A program made the translations under genes and the position numbers. From assembly GCF_900105945.1 (NCBI RefSeq), contig NZ_FNSO01000004.1, positions 1,860,001-1,924,000 on the forward strand: a stretch of 64,000 bases of DNA, read 5' to 3'. Positions within the stretch are counted from its first letter, which is position 1. Each line of letters starts with the position of its first letter. This document shows positions 8,693-17,270 of this stretch, one piece after another. The notes under the pieces were generated by a model. That model saw only the letters and a list, made by a program, of their open reading frames with translations. It was not told the origin of the DNA and did not search any database. The stretch is from Amycolatopsis tolypomycina (GTDB taxonomy: Bacteria; Actinomycetota; Actinomycetes; Mycobacteriales; Pseudonocardiaceae).

Positions 8693-9508
8693 GTGACCAG
8701 GACCGTGCTCGTGCGGGTGCTGCTGGTGGCCCTCGTGGTCGTGGTGCTGCTGCCGGCCGCCTTCTGGGCGCTCCAGCGGCGGCTGATCTACCTCCCGGAC
8801 CCCGGCCCGGTGCCCGCGGCCGCGAGCGTGCTCCCGGGTGCCGAAGACGTCCGCCTCCGCACCGCCGACGGCCTCGAACTCGGCGCCTGGTACCTGCGCC
8901 CGGCCGGCCGGGATCCGGCGGCGACGGTGCTGGTCGCGGGCGGCAACGGCGGCAACCGCGCGGGCCGGGCGCCGCTGGCCGCGAAGCTCGTCCAGGCGGG
9001 GCTGGCCGTGCTGCTGCTCGACTACCGCGGCTACGGCGGCAATCCGGGCGACCCGAGCGAGGACGGCCTGGCCCTCGACGTCCGCGCCGCGCACCGCTAC
9101 CTGACCGAAGACCGGCGCGTGCCGCCCGGACGGCTCGTCTACTTCGGTGAAAGCCTCGGCTCCGCCGTCGTGACGGAGCTGGCCCTCGAACACCCGCCGG
9201 CCGGGCTGCTGCTGCGGTCCCCGTTCGTGGACCTGGCGGCCGTCGGCGCGGAGATCTACCCGTACCTGCCGGTCCGCCTGCTGCTGCGCGACCGCTTCCC
9301 GGTCAAGGAGCAGGCGGCGCGCCTGCGCCTCCCGGCGGTGGTGGTCGTGGGCGGCCGGGACTCGATCGTCCCGCCTGCCCAGAGCCGCGAGGTGGCGGCC
9401 GCGGCGTCGGCCCGGCTGGTGGAGATCCCGGACGCCGACCACAACGACAGGGTGCTGCTCGACGGCCCGGAGCTGGTCGAGGCGGTGGTGTCGCTGGTGC
9501 CGCGCTGA
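8693..9508 (+). CDS. Membrane-anchored alpha/beta hydrolase (BEM46/ABHD13-like)
   Basis: 271 aa from GTG 8693, with GGAGG six bases upstream. Residues about 4-27 are a single membrane anchor (VRVLLVALVVVVLLPAAFWA), followed by RRLIYLPDPGPVP, a signature of the BEM46/ABHD13-type subfamily. The catalytic region has LLLDYRGYGGNPG, the nucleophile elbow FGESLGSAV, the acid strand VVGGRDSIVP and the terminal DADHND histidine. Likely a surface-facing esterase or thioesterase of unknown substrate. Confidence 0.85.
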   Translation: MTRTVLVRVLLVALVVVVLLPAAFWALQRRLIYLPDPGPVPAAASVLPGAEDVRLRTADGLELGAWYLRPAGRDPAATVLVAGGNGGNRAGRAPLAAKLVQAGLAVLLLDYRGYGGNPGDPSEDGLALDVRAAHRYLTEDRRVPPGRLVYFGESLGSAVVTELALEHPPAGLLLRSPFVDLAAVGAEIYPYLPVRLLLRDRFPVKEQAARLRLPAVVVVGGRDSIVPPAQSREVAAAASARLVEIPDADHNDRVLLDGPELVEAVVSLVPR

Positions 9509-9577
9509 ACCTGGTCCTGGCGGACCCAGGCAGGACCGGGCCTGGTCCGGTCCGCCGGGCCGCCGCAGGCTCGGGGC

Positions 9578-10540
9578 ATGACGAACACCATGCAGGCGGT
9601 CACCATCCCCGAGTTCGGCCCGGCCGAGGTCCTGCGGCTCGACACCGTGGCGGTCCCGGAGCCCGGCCCGGGCGAGGTCTCGATCGACGTCGCCCACGCC
9701 GGCGCCAACTTCGCCGAGGTCCTGTACCGCCGGGGCGTCGTCGACGTCCCGCTGCCCTTCGTCCCCGGTATCGAGGTCTCCGGCCGGATCCGCGCGCTGG
9801 GCGGGGGCGTGACGGGCCTGGCCGTGGGGCAGCCGGTGGCCGCGTTGACGATCGTGGCGGGCGGCGGCTACGCCGAGGTCGTCACCACGTCGGCGGACCT
9901 GGTCGCGCCACTGCCGGAGATCGGGCTGGAGGTGGCGGCCGCGGTGCCGTCCAACAGCACCACGGCGTTCCTCGTGCTGGCGCGGGTGGCCCGGCTCGCC
10001 CCCGGTGAGCGCGTGCTCGTGCACGCCGCGGCGGGCGGGGCCGGCAGCCAGCTCGGGCAGGTCGCCCGCCTGCTCGGCGCGGGCCGGGTGGTCGGCACGG
10101 TCGGCAGCGCGGCGAAGATCGCCGTGGCGAAGTCCTTCGGCTACGACGAGGTCGTCCTGCGCGACGAGGTCGCCGGCACCGGCGAGTTCGACGTCGTGGT
10201 GGACATGGTCGGCGGGCCGTCGCGCCGCGCGAGCCTGGACCGGCTGGCCCCGATGGGCCGCCTGGTGGTCATGGGCAACGCCTCAGGCGCCGAGGACGTC
10301 GGCCTCCCGGCCAACGAACTGTGGTTCACCAACCGGACCGTGTCGGGGTTCAACCTGGCCGCGCTGTCCGCGGTGGCACCGGAAACCGTCGGGCAGGCGC
10401 TGCGCCGTGCGGTGGCGGCCGTCGCGGACGGCACCCTGCGCGTCGACGTCGAGTCCCTGCCGCTGGCGGACGCGGAGTCGGCACACCGCCGCATCGAGTC
10501 CGGGTCGACGACCGGCAAGCTCGTGCTCCGGGTGCGGTGA
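9578..10540 (+). CDS. Zinc-independent quinone oxidoreductase / MDR family
   Basis: 320 aa, the usual length for quinone oxidoreductases. N-terminal GroES-like domain (VPEPGPGEVSIDVAHAGANF) and FVPGIEVSGRI; a Rossmann domain with VHAAAGGAGSQLGQVARLLG (the AAGGVG-type NADPH motif) and VVGTVGSAAK. The structural and catalytic zinc cysteines are absent. It would reduce quinones or enones with NADPH. Substrate unknown. Confidence 0.88.
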   Translation: MTNTMQAVTIPEFGPAEVLRLDTVAVPEPGPGEVSIDVAHAGANFAEVLYRRGVVDVPLPFVPGIEVSGRIRALGGGVTGLAVGQPVAALTIVAGGGYAEVVTTSADLVAPLPEIGLEVAAAVPSNSTTAFLVLARVARLAPGERVLVHAAAGGAGSQLGQVARLLGAGRVVGTVGSAAKIAVAKSFGYDEVVLRDEVAGTGEFDVVVDMVGGPSRRASLDRLAPMGRLVVMGNASGAEDVGLPANELWFTNRTVSGFNLAALSAVAPETVGQALRRAVAAVADGTLRVDVESLPLADAESAHRRIESGSTTGKLVLRVR

Positions 10541-10634
10541 ACGGCGTCAGCGGCCCGTCAGGTAGCCGGTCGCGCCGGTGGCCGGGCTGGGCGACGTCGG
10601 CGACCGGAGCGGCCGGCTGTGACGTGTGTCCGTC

Positions 10635-10687
10635 TTGAGACCTCGGCGGCATCGCGCATAATGGCCCCTGACCGACTGCTTGGTATG
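10635..10687 (+). promoter_or_regulatory. Promoter with TetR-type operator upstream of the SDR pair
   Basis: TTGAGA (10635-10640), 16-bp spacer and CATAAT (10657-10662) form a good vegetative promoter. Just downstream, 10668-10687 reads CTGACCGACTGCTTGGTATG, matching 15 of 20 positions of the perfect palindrome at 33328-33347. Operator placement over the start site suggests repression. Confidence 0.6.
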
Positions 10688-10715
10688 TGCCGGGCACCAC
10701 AGCCGAAGGAGACCC

Positions 10716-11468
10716 GTGAACTCGTTCAAGGATCGCGTCGCGATCGTCACCGGGGCCAGCCGGGGCATCGGCCTCGGGATCGCGAAGACGCTCGTCGAGC
10801 GCGGCGCCAAGGTCTGCCTCACCGCGCGCAAGCCGGAGGCCCTCGAAGAGGCCGTCAGCTCCCTCGGCGGCCCCGACGTCGCCATGTTCGTGGCGGGCAA
10901 GGCCGACGACACCGACCACCAGGACGAGACGGTCGCCAAGACGATCGAGACGTTCGGCCGGCTCGACTACCTGGTCAACAACACGGGCATCAACCCCGCC
11001 TACGGGCCCACGCTCGACATCGACCCGGCCGCCGCGGCGAAGATCCTCGGCGTCAACGTGCTCGCGCCGCTGGGCTGGACCAAGCGCGCCCGCGACGCGT
11101 GGATGGGCGAGCACGGCGGCGCCGTCGTCAACGTCGCCTCCGTCGCCGGTCTCGGCGCTTCGCCGGGCATCGGCATGTACGGCGTCAGCAAGGCCGCGCT
11201 GATCCGGTTGACCGTCGAGCTCGGCGCCGAGCTGGGGCCGAAGATCCGCGTCAACGCCGTCGCGCCGGCCGTGGTCAAGACGAAGTTCGCGACCGCGCTG
11301 TACGAGGGCCGCGAGGAGGAGGTCGCCGCGGCGTACCCGATGAAGCGCCTCGGCGTGCCGTCCGACATCGCGGGCGCGGTGGCGTTCCTGCTGTCCGACG
11401 ACGCGGGCTGGATCACCGGCCAGACGGTGGTCCTCGACGGCGGCGTCACGCTCGGCGGTGGCCTGTGA
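10716..11468 (+). CDS. SDR family oxidoreductase (3-oxoacyl reductase-like)
   Basis: 250 aa from GTG 10716, with GAAGGAG upstream. Classical SDR: cofactor motif TGASRGIG, NNTGINP, catalytic Ser in VNVASVAG and the YGVSK Tyr-Lys pair, then the C-terminal DDAGWITGQTVVLDGG typical of FabG-like enzymes. Likely NAD(P)H-dependent reduction of a 3-oxoacyl or similar carbonyl. Its stop overlaps the GTG of the next SDR (GTGA), so both come from the 10635 promoter, and the TetR-type operator links them to the acyl-CoA genes. Confidence 0.9.
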   Translation: MNSFKDRVAIVTGASRGIGLGIAKTLVERGAKVCLTARKPEALEEAVSSLGGPDVAMFVAGKADDTDHQDETVAKTIETFGRLDYLVNNTGINPAYGPTLDIDPAAAAKILGVNVLAPLGWTKRARDAWMGEHGGAVVNVASVAGLGASPGIGMYGVSKAALIRLTVELGAELGPKIRVNAVAPAVVKTKFATALYEGREEEVAAAYPMKRLGVPSDIAGAVAFLLSDDAGWITGQTVVLDGGVTLGGGL

Positions 11469-12235
11469 CCGGCGTCGTCGTCACCGGGGGCGGCGGCGGC
11501 ATCGGCGCCGCGCTGGCCCGCCGCTTCGCCGCCGACGGCGCCCGGGTCGTCGTGGCCGACCTGGACGGGGACAAGGCCGCGGAGGTGGCCGCCGAAGTCG
11601 GCGGGACGGCGTTCGCCGGCGACGTCGCGAGCCTGGACGGCGCCGCGTTGCTGATCGACAGCGCGCGCGGGACGCTCGGCGAGATCGACGTCTTCTGCGC
11701 GAACGCCGGGATAGCGCCCTTCGGCGGCGCGGAAAGCGGCGAGGAGGTGTGGGCGCGCACCTGGGACGTCAACGTCATGTCGCACGTCCGCGCGGCGAAC
11801 CTGCTGCTGCCCGCGTGGCTCGAGCGCGGCCGCGGCCACTTCATCGCGACGGTGTCCGCCGCCGGCCTGCTGACCAGCCTCGGTTCGGCGCCGTACTCGG
11901 TGACCAAGCACGGCGCGCTGGCGTTCGCCGAGTGGCTGTCGGCGACCTACCGCCACCGCGGCATCACGGTGCAGGCGATCTGCCCGCAGGGTGTGCGCAC
12001 GGCGATGCTGGAGAGCACCGGCACGGCGGGGCAGCTGCTGATGGGCGCGTCGGCGATCGAGCCGGAGCAGGTGGCGGACGCGCTGTTCGCGGCGATGGCG
12101 GACAAGCGGTTCCTGGTGCTGCCGCACCCGGAGGTCGCGGGGTACTACGCGGCGCGCGCCACCGAGACCGACCGCTGGCTCGGCGGGATGAACAAGCTGC
12201 AGCGGAAGGTCGAAGAGGCCGTCGGAGAGCTGTGA
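11465..12235 (+). CDS. SDR family oxidoreductase
   Basis: 256 aa from GTG 11465, coupled to the preceding SDR. N-terminal TGGGGGIGAALARRF cofactor loop, VADLDGDKAAEV (Asp suggests NAD preference), FCANAGIAP, catalytic ATVSAAG serine and YSVTK. The C-terminal half (QGVRTAMLESTG, FLVLPHPEVAGYY) resembles the classical SDRs found in fatty-acid and steroid-degradation operons. Function: dehydrogenation of a hydroxyacyl or alcohol substrate; exact substrate unknown. Confidence 0.88.
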   Translation: MTGVVVTGGGGGIGAALARRFAADGARVVVADLDGDKAAEVAAEVGGTAFAGDVASLDGAALLIDSARGTLGEIDVFCANAGIAPFGGAESGEEVWARTWDVNVMSHVRAANLLLPAWLERGRGHFIATVSAAGLLTSLGSAPYSVTKHGALAFAEWLSATYRHRGITVQAICPQGVRTAMLESTGTAGQLLMGASAIEPEQVADALFAAMADKRFLVLPHPEVAGYYAARATETDRWLGGMNKLQRKVEEAVGEL

Positions 12236-12238
12236 GCC

Positions 12239-12273
12239 GGCGACCGCCCGGCCGCGTGAGCCGGGCGGTCGCC
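12239..12273. terminator. Hairpin between convergent SDR and DHFR-like genes
   Basis: Perfect 14-bp stem (12239-12252 and 12260-12273; arm GGCGACCGCCCGGC), 7-base loop, four bases after the SDR stop and nine before the convergent stop. It probably terminates both units. Confidence 0.75.
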
Positions 12274-12281
12274 GTCGAGCC

Positions 12282-12788
12282 CTAGGAATCGACCCGGTAC
12301 CAGCAAGGACCCACCGACGACAGCCGGACAGGCGGCCCGACCCGCGAGAACACCCGGACCCCGTCGCCGAGCAGAACCGGTACCGGCAAAGCCAAAACCT
12401 CGTCCAGCACCCCGGCTTCGAGGCACTGCCGGGCCACGTCCGCGCCCAGCACGTTGACGTACTTCTCCCCGGCAGCCGCCTTGGCCGCGGACACCGCCGA
12501 CGGCAGGTCGCCGAGGAAAGTCACCCCGGGAGCCGGTTGCGCATTTCGGTGGGTGAGCACGAACTGCGGTCCTTCCCAGCCGCCGCCGAAGGCCTTGCCC
12601 TCGCCCGGACCGTCTCGGTGGGGGTCGTCGCCGTCGTAGGTCCGGCGGCCCACCAGCAGTGCACCGATGCGGGCCGTCAGGTCCACCGGTGGCGGTCCAG
12701 CGAACGGCGTCAGCCAGGACATGTCTCCGCCCGGGCCGGCGATGAAGCCGTCGATCGAGCAGCTGAACGCGTAAAGCAGCTTGGCCAT
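12282..12788 (-). CDS. Dihydrofolate reductase family protein (RibD C-terminal type)
   Basis: 168 aa from ATG 12788, with GGAGGTGGG. Begins LLYAFSCSIDGFIAGPGGD, the hallmark of the bacterial bifunctional deaminase-reductase C-terminal family, followed by ALLVGRRTYDG, FVLTHR and VNVLGADVARQCLEAGVLDE, then a final VRVFSRVG. These stand-alone RibD-C proteins are probably NADPH reductases of unknown substrate. Divergent from the GH2 gene. Confidence 0.9.
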   Translation of the reverse strand: MAKLLYAFSCSIDGFIAGPGGDMSWLTPFAGPPPVDLTARIGALLVGRRTYDGDDPHRDGPGEGKAFGGGWEGPQFVLTHRNAQPAPGVTFLGDLPSAVSAAKAAAGEKYVNVLGADVARQCLEAGVLDEVLALPVPVLLGDGVRVFSRVGPPVRLSSVGPCWYRVDS

Positions 12789-12863
12789 GGGACCCACCTC
12801 CACGAGAACTCCGGACGCGAGTACCGACGAGCGGCACCGGCGAAACTCATCGGTCCGCGGCGA

Positions 12864-12913
12864 GTTCGAAATTATCGAACCCTTTGATTGTCCGGAAACC
12901 TCTGTGCCATAGT
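12864..12913 (+). promoter_or_regulatory. Operator-like palindrome and promoter of the GH2 gene
   Basis: GTTCGA-AATTA-TCGAAC (12864-12880) is a perfect 6-5-6 inverted repeat. It abuts TTGATT (12884-12889), an 18-bp spacer and CATAGT (12908-12913), a plausible promoter for the glycosidase at 12956. The position just upstream of the -35 could serve an activator or repressor such as a LacI or AraC type protein, none of which is adjacent. Confidence 0.45.
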
Positions 12914-12955
12914 GCTTTCCGCCCGCACAACGCCGCGCTGGAAGGGGCCTGCCCG

Positions 12956-15900
12956 ATGCCGGAAGAAGAACCGAGCGGTCTCCGCAGACGGGCCGTGCTG
13001 GGCGGGGTCGGCGCCGCCGTCGCCGTTTCGGCCGTCGCGCCGGTCGCCCGGGCTGCCGACGCGGTCGCGCCGCCGGCGCGAGAAAGCGATTTCACGAGCG
13101 GCTGGCGGTTCGTTCTGGCCAACCCCGACGGCGTCACCGATCCCGGCGGCCGCTTCGCCGACGCGCCCAAGCCCGGCTTCGACGACTCGCGGTGGCAGGT
13201 CGTCGACCTCCCGCACGACTGGAGCATCGAACTCCCGCCCACGGACAAGGGAACCCAGAGCGGGTCCGGCTTCTTCCGCGGCGGGCTCGGCTGGTACCGC
13301 AAGACGTTCTCGCTGCCGCCGTCGCTGGCCGGCAAGCGTGTGTCGGTCGAGTTCGACGGCGTCTATTCGGACGCCCACGTCCACCTCAACGGCGAACTCC
13401 TCGGCAACCACCCGTACGCCTACACCGGGTTCGCCTTCGACCTCACCGGACGCCTGCACACCGACGGGCGCACGCCGAACGTCCTCGCCGTGCGCGCGAC
13501 GAACCCGCTGCCCAGCAGCCGCTGGTACTCCGGCAGCGGCATCTACCGCCGCGTCCGCCTGGTCGTCACCGAGCCGGTGCACGTCGCCCGGCACGGCACG
13601 TTCGTCACCACCCCGGACATCGCCGCCGGCCGGGGCACGGTCCGGGTGGCCACCGACGTCGTCAACGACTCGGCGGCCCCGGTCACCGCGCAGGTCCGCA
13701 CGACCGTCACCGACCCGGCGGGCCGCGTGGTGGCGAACGGCTCGACCGGCCTGCAGCTCCCCGCCGGGCAGACGGTGACAGCGGTGAGCGGCCTGCGCGT
13801 CGACAAGCCCCAGCTCTGGTCGACCGAGACGCCGCGGCTGTACCGGCTGCGCACCGACGTCGTCGTCGGCGGGCGCGTGCTCGACACGACCACCACGGAC
13901 TTCGGTTTCCGCTTCACCGAATTCCATCCGGACAACGGGTTTTCGCTCAACGGCGTGCCGACGAAGCTGCGCGGGGTCAACCTGCACTCGAGCCAGGGAG
14001 CGCTGGGCGCGGTCGTCGACCCGGCCGCGCTGGAGCACCAGATGCGGCTGATGCTCGCGATGGGCGTCAACGCGCTGCGGACCGCGCACAACCCGCCCGA
14101 CCCACAGCTGGTGACGGTCTGCGAACGGCTCGGGATCGTCATGATGGTCGAGGCGTTCGACTGCTGGCGGACCGGCAAGCTCGAATACGACTACCACCGC
14201 GACTTCGACGAGTGGAGCGCGCGCGACATCGCCGAAATGGTGCACGCGGCGAAGAACTCGCCCGCGGTCGTGCTGTGGTCGATCGGCAACGAGGTGCCCG
14301 ACGCCTCGATGGCGGGCGGCCCGCAGATCGCCGCCGACCTGATCGCCGTGGTGCGGGGGATCGACAGCACCCGGCCGATCATCATGGGCTCGGACCGCTA
14401 CCGCGGCGTGCCCGCGCCGGGTTCGCCGCAGGACCTCATCATGAAGCAGCTCGACGGCCTCGGCGTCAACTACAACACCGCCCAGTCCATGGACGGGCTG
14501 CACAAGCAGTACCCGGACAAGTTCTTCTTCGAGTCCGAGTCGTCGTCGGAGACCTCGACGCGCGGGGTCTACCAGGACCCCGACCTGCTCAACACCGGCG
14601 AAAACCACACCCCGGGCAAGCGGGCGACGTCCTCCTACGACAACAACCTGGCCTCGTGGACGTTCAGCGGCGAGTACTCGCTGAAGAAGGACCGCGACCG
14701 CAGGTTCTGCCAGGGCCAGTTCCTCTGGGCCGGGCAGGACTACCTCGGCGAACCGACGCCGTACGACGTCTTCCCGGTCAAGACGTCCTTCTTCGGCGCG
14801 GTCGACAGCGCCGGCCTGCCCAAGGACGCCTTCCACCTGTTCCGCAGCCAGTGGACCACCGCGCCGATGGTGCACCTGACGCCGATGGACTGGACGAACC
14901 ACCGGCCCGGCGAGCCCGTCGCGGTGTGGGTGTATTCCACTGTGGACACCGTCGAGCTGCTGCTGAACGGGAAGTCGCTGGGCACGAAGAAGTTCGACCG
15001 CAAGACCACTGTGGACGGACGGCCGTACCTGGAGACGAGCGAGCCGGCCGGCGACGACAAGAACGACCCCTCCGGCAGCTACACGAGCCCGAACGGCGGC
15101 ACCGGCAAGCTGCACCTGACCTGGACCGTGCCCTTCGCGCCCGGCACGCTGACCGCGATCGGCCGCTCCGGCGGCCGCGAGGTGGCGCGCGACGAGCTCG
15201 TCACGGCCGGGCCGCCGCGCGCGGTCAGGCTGAGCGTGAACACCGTGGACAAGGCGGTGATCGCGGGCGCGATGACGTTCGTGACGGCGTCGGTCGTGGA
15301 CGCCCGCGGTGTCGTCGTCCCGGGCGGCGAGCCGGTGCTGCGGTTCACCGTCGCCGGGCCCGGCCGGGTCGCCGGCGTCGACAACGGGCGGCAGGAACTC
15401 GCCCAGGGCTACCAGCAGCCGACGATCCCGGCGTTCAAGGGGCAGGCCGTCGCCGTCGTCGCGGCGACCGGCGGCCGCGGGCCGATCACGGTGACGGCGA
15501 GTTCCCCGGGGCTGGCACCGGGGAAGCTCACCCTGCCCGGCTCGGCACTCGGGCAGCGCCACGGCCCGGGAGCCCGCGCTGTCGAGGCGCCCGTGAACCC
15601 GGTCGTCTCGACCGCGGACGCGAGCTACTCGGGCGCTCCGGACACGCTGCCGGCGGCGATGCTGGACGGGAACCCGGCCACCGGCTGGTCGAACCACTAC
15701 GTCAAGCAGGCGACGTCGACGCTGGCCGCGGTGAGCAGGCCGCGCGCCGAGGACTGGGTGTCACTGGCCTGGCCGTCGGCCCAGCGGATCAGCGCCGTCA
15801 CGGCGAACTTCGTCGTGGACGAGAAGCTGGCGCTGCCGGTCGCCGTCGAAGTCGCCTGCCGCACGGCCCGGGGTTTCGAGCCGGTGCGGAACCTGCGGAT

Positions 15901-16024
15901 CACGTGGGGGACCGGTTCGAACGACCCGACGTCGTTCGCGTTCGATCCGGTCGTCACCACGGAAGTGCGGGTGACGATGACCGCGAAGGGCTTCCTGCGG
16001 ATCAGCGCGCTGCTGGCCCGGTGA
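12956..16024 (+). CDS. Tat-exported glycoside hydrolase family 2 (beta-galactosidase-like)
   Basis: 1022 aa from ATG 12956 (GGAAGGGG upstream). A twin-arginine signal (RRRAVLGGVGAAVAV, cleavage near VARA) directs export. GH2 domains follow: sugar-binding (WYRKTFSLPPSLAGKR, DGVYSDAHVHLNGE), Ig-like, and TIM barrel with LRGVNLHSSQGALG and ALRTAHNPPDP. The general acid is E446 in WSIGNE; E528 aligns with the nucleophile in the ESxSxxSxRG pattern. The C-terminal third has bacterial Ig-like repeats and a discoidin-like end (AMLDGNPATGWSNHY). Likely cleaves beta-galactosides or glucuronides outside the cell. Confidence 0.9.
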   Translation: MPEEEPSGLRRRAVLGGVGAAVAVSAVAPVARAADAVAPPARESDFTSGWRFVLANPDGVTDPGGRFADAPKPGFDDSRWQVVDLPHDWSIELPPTDKGTQSGSGFFRGGLGWYRKTFSLPPSLAGKRVSVEFDGVYSDAHVHLNGELLGNHPYAYTGFAFDLTGRLHTDGRTPNVLAVRATNPLPSSRWYSGSGIYRRVRLVVTEPVHVARHGTFVTTPDIAAGRGTVRVATDVVNDSAAPVTAQVRTTVTDPAGRVVANGSTGLQLPAGQTVTAVSGLRVDKPQLWSTETPRLYRLRTDVVVGGRVLDTTTTDFGFRFTEFHPDNGFSLNGVPTKLRGVNLHSSQGALGAVVDPAALEHQMRLMLAMGVNALRTAHNPPDPQLVTVCERLGIVMMVEAFDCWRTGKLEYDYHRDFDEWSARDIAEMVHAAKNSPAVVLWSIGNEVPDASMAGGPQIAADLIAVVRGIDSTRPIIMGSDRYRGVPAPGSPQDLIMKQLDGLGVNYNTAQSMDGLHKQYPDKFFFESESSSETSTRGVYQDPDLLNTGENHTPGKRATSSYDNNLASWTFSGEYSLKKDRDRRFCQGQFLWAGQDYLGEPTPYDVFPVKTSFFGAVDSAGLPKDAFHLFRSQWTTAPMVHLTPMDWTNHRPGEPVAVWVYSTVDTVELLLNGKSLGTKKFDRKTTVDGRPYLETSEPAGDDKNDPSGSYTSPNGGTGKLHLTWTVPFAPGTLTAIGRSGGREVARDELVTAGPPRAVRLSVNTVDKAVIAGAMTFVTASVVDARGVVVPGGEPVLRFTVAGPGRVAGVDNGRQELAQGYQQPTIPAFKGQAVAVVAATGGRGPITVTASSPGLAPGKLTLPGSALGQRHGPGARAVEAPVNPVVSTADASYSGAPDTLPAAMLDGNPATGWSNHYVKQATSTLAAVSRPRAEDWVSLAWPSAQRISAVTANFVVDEKLALPVAVEVACRTARGFEPVRNLRITWGTGSNDPTSFAFDPVVTTEVRVTMTAKGFLRISALLAR

Positions 16025-16027
16025 CCG

Positions 16028-16061
16028 CGGGCCCGGCGGGGCGCACCCCCCGCCGGGCCCG
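16028..16061. terminator. Hairpin between convergent GH2 and secreted-protein genes
   Basis: Perfect 14-bp GC-only stem (16028-16041 with 16048-16061), six-base loop, four bases after the GH2 stop and six before the convergent gene's stop. Confidence 0.75.
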
Positions 16062-16066
16062 GGTGG

Positions 16067-16912
16067 TCAGCGGCTACAGGGCGCGAGCGCGTCGAGGCCC
16101 TGCGGCTTGGCCGCGTTGCGGCCGATGGCGGTGGCGATCCGGTTGATCGTCGCCACGCGCTTGTCTTCCAGGGGGCCGAGGATGGCGTTCTGGACGAAGT
16201 TGGGGCCGCCCTGGCCGACGGTCGTCTGCAGGCGGTTGTTGGCTTCGTTGATCTGGGTGTTCAGCAGCTCGAGGTTGCGCTGCACCTCCGCCTGGGCCTG
16301 GGCGGGGATGGCGGGCAGCTGGCCGGCGACGTCGGGGCACGAGATCTTGCCGACCCCACCGGCGTTGCCCGTGTTGCCGGTGTTCCCGTTCTGGCCGTTG
16401 TTCGCGTTGCCGCTGTTCTGGCCGCCGTTGCCGGTACCCTGCGCCGGTGCCGGAGCGGCGGCACCCGCACCGCCGACCGAGCACGTGGCCAGGCTGTCGA
16501 GGCCCTGTGGCTTCTCGGCCCGGCGCCCGATCGAGATGGCGATGCGGTCGATCGTGGACTTCCGCTTGTCCGCCAGTGGGCCGAGGATGGCGTTCTGGAC
16601 GAAGTTGGGGCCGCCCTGGCCGACGGTTGTCCGCAGGCGGTTGTTGGCTTCGTTGATCTGGGTGTTGAGCAGTTCGAGGTTGCGTGTCACCTCCGCCTGG
16701 GCTTGCGCGGGGATGGCCGGCAGTTTGCTCGCCACGTCGGGACAGCTGATCTGGCCGACGGCCGCCTGACCGCCCGAGGCGGCGTTGGCGGCGCCGGGGT
16801 CGCCGAAGGTCGTGGCGACGGTCAGCGCTCCGCCCGCGATCGCGAGGGCGAAGACGCCGGTCGCGATCTTCGTCCGCTTGGATAGGCGGTGTCGTCCACC
16901 GGAAGCAGGCAT
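16067..16912 (-). CDS. Secreted protein with a duplicated ~85-residue domain, function unknown
   Basis: 281 aa from ATG 16912 with GGAG six bases upstream; the longer frame upstream is rejected. Basic N region and signal segment (KIATGVFALAIAGGALTVA) precede two copies of one domain, each beginning ISCPDVA and ending in a cysteine (LATCS, LAPCSR). Shared blocks include LPAIPAQAQAEV, NLELLNTQINEANNRL and GGPNFVQNAILGPL. A Gly/Asn-rich linker (QNGNTGNTGNAGG) separates them. Each copy has two cysteines, likely one disulphide, and is mostly helical. The family appears restricted to actinomycetes; role unknown. Confidence 0.75.
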   Translation of the reverse strand: MPASGGRHRLSKRTKIATGVFALAIAGGALTVATTFGDPGAANAASGGQAAVGQISCPDVASKLPAIPAQAQAEVTRNLELLNTQINEANNRLRTTVGQGGPNFVQNAILGPLADKRKSTIDRIAISIGRRAEKPQGLDSLATCSVGGAGAAAPAPAQGTGNGGQNSGNANNGQNGNTGNTGNAGGVGKISCPDVAGQLPAIPAQAQAEVQRNLELLNTQINEANNRLQTTVGQGGPNFVQNAILGPLEDKRVATINRIATAIGRNAAKPQGLDALAPCSR

Positions 16913-17201
16913 GAATGACTCCGATTTCGTGCGTGAGTTAGCGTGAACATATGAGGTGCTCCGCCGTCTTCGGGGGATACGGCGGGGCTCTGTGATGGGA
17001 CGGACCAATCTGGTCGCCGACGACCATGGTGGCCTCTCGACCAGGGGTTTGTCCAGTGTGATCCGGTCGAAAAAGAAGATATGAACCAATTCGAACCGTG
17101 GTACGTGTACCCCTGTGACGGCGGCATCTGGCTGCATTGTTTTGGCGCGGTTTTCGGCGCGCTGGAATTGTCGTGCGCAATTTCGGGCGGCGGAGCCGGG
17201 C
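16913..17201. other. Divergent intergenic region without a gene
   Basis: The 358 bases between the secreted-protein start and the ligase start hold no supported gene. It is relatively AT-rich around 17040-17190. The ligase promoter occupies its right end; no clear promoter for the secreted protein was found. Confidence 0.6.
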
Positions 17202-17251
17202 TTGACGCGACCCGCCGTGGCCTCCTAGCGTCGGCATACCGACCGGTCGGT
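17202..17251 (+). promoter_or_regulatory. Promoter and perfect TetR-type operator of the ligase operon
   Basis: TTGACG (17202-17207), an 18-bp spacer and TAGCGT (17226-17231) are followed six bases later by the perfect 14-bp palindrome ACCGACCGGTCGGT (17238-17251), over the expected start site. A TetR gene is third in the same operon, so autorepression is likely. Confidence 0.75.
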
Positions 17252-17270
17252 GTCCAAGGGAGGTCACTGG

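Noticed and set aside
12872..15697. A 941-codon open frame on the minus strand
   Set aside because: Antisense to the GH2 gene; Val/Asp/Arg-rich and without motifs.
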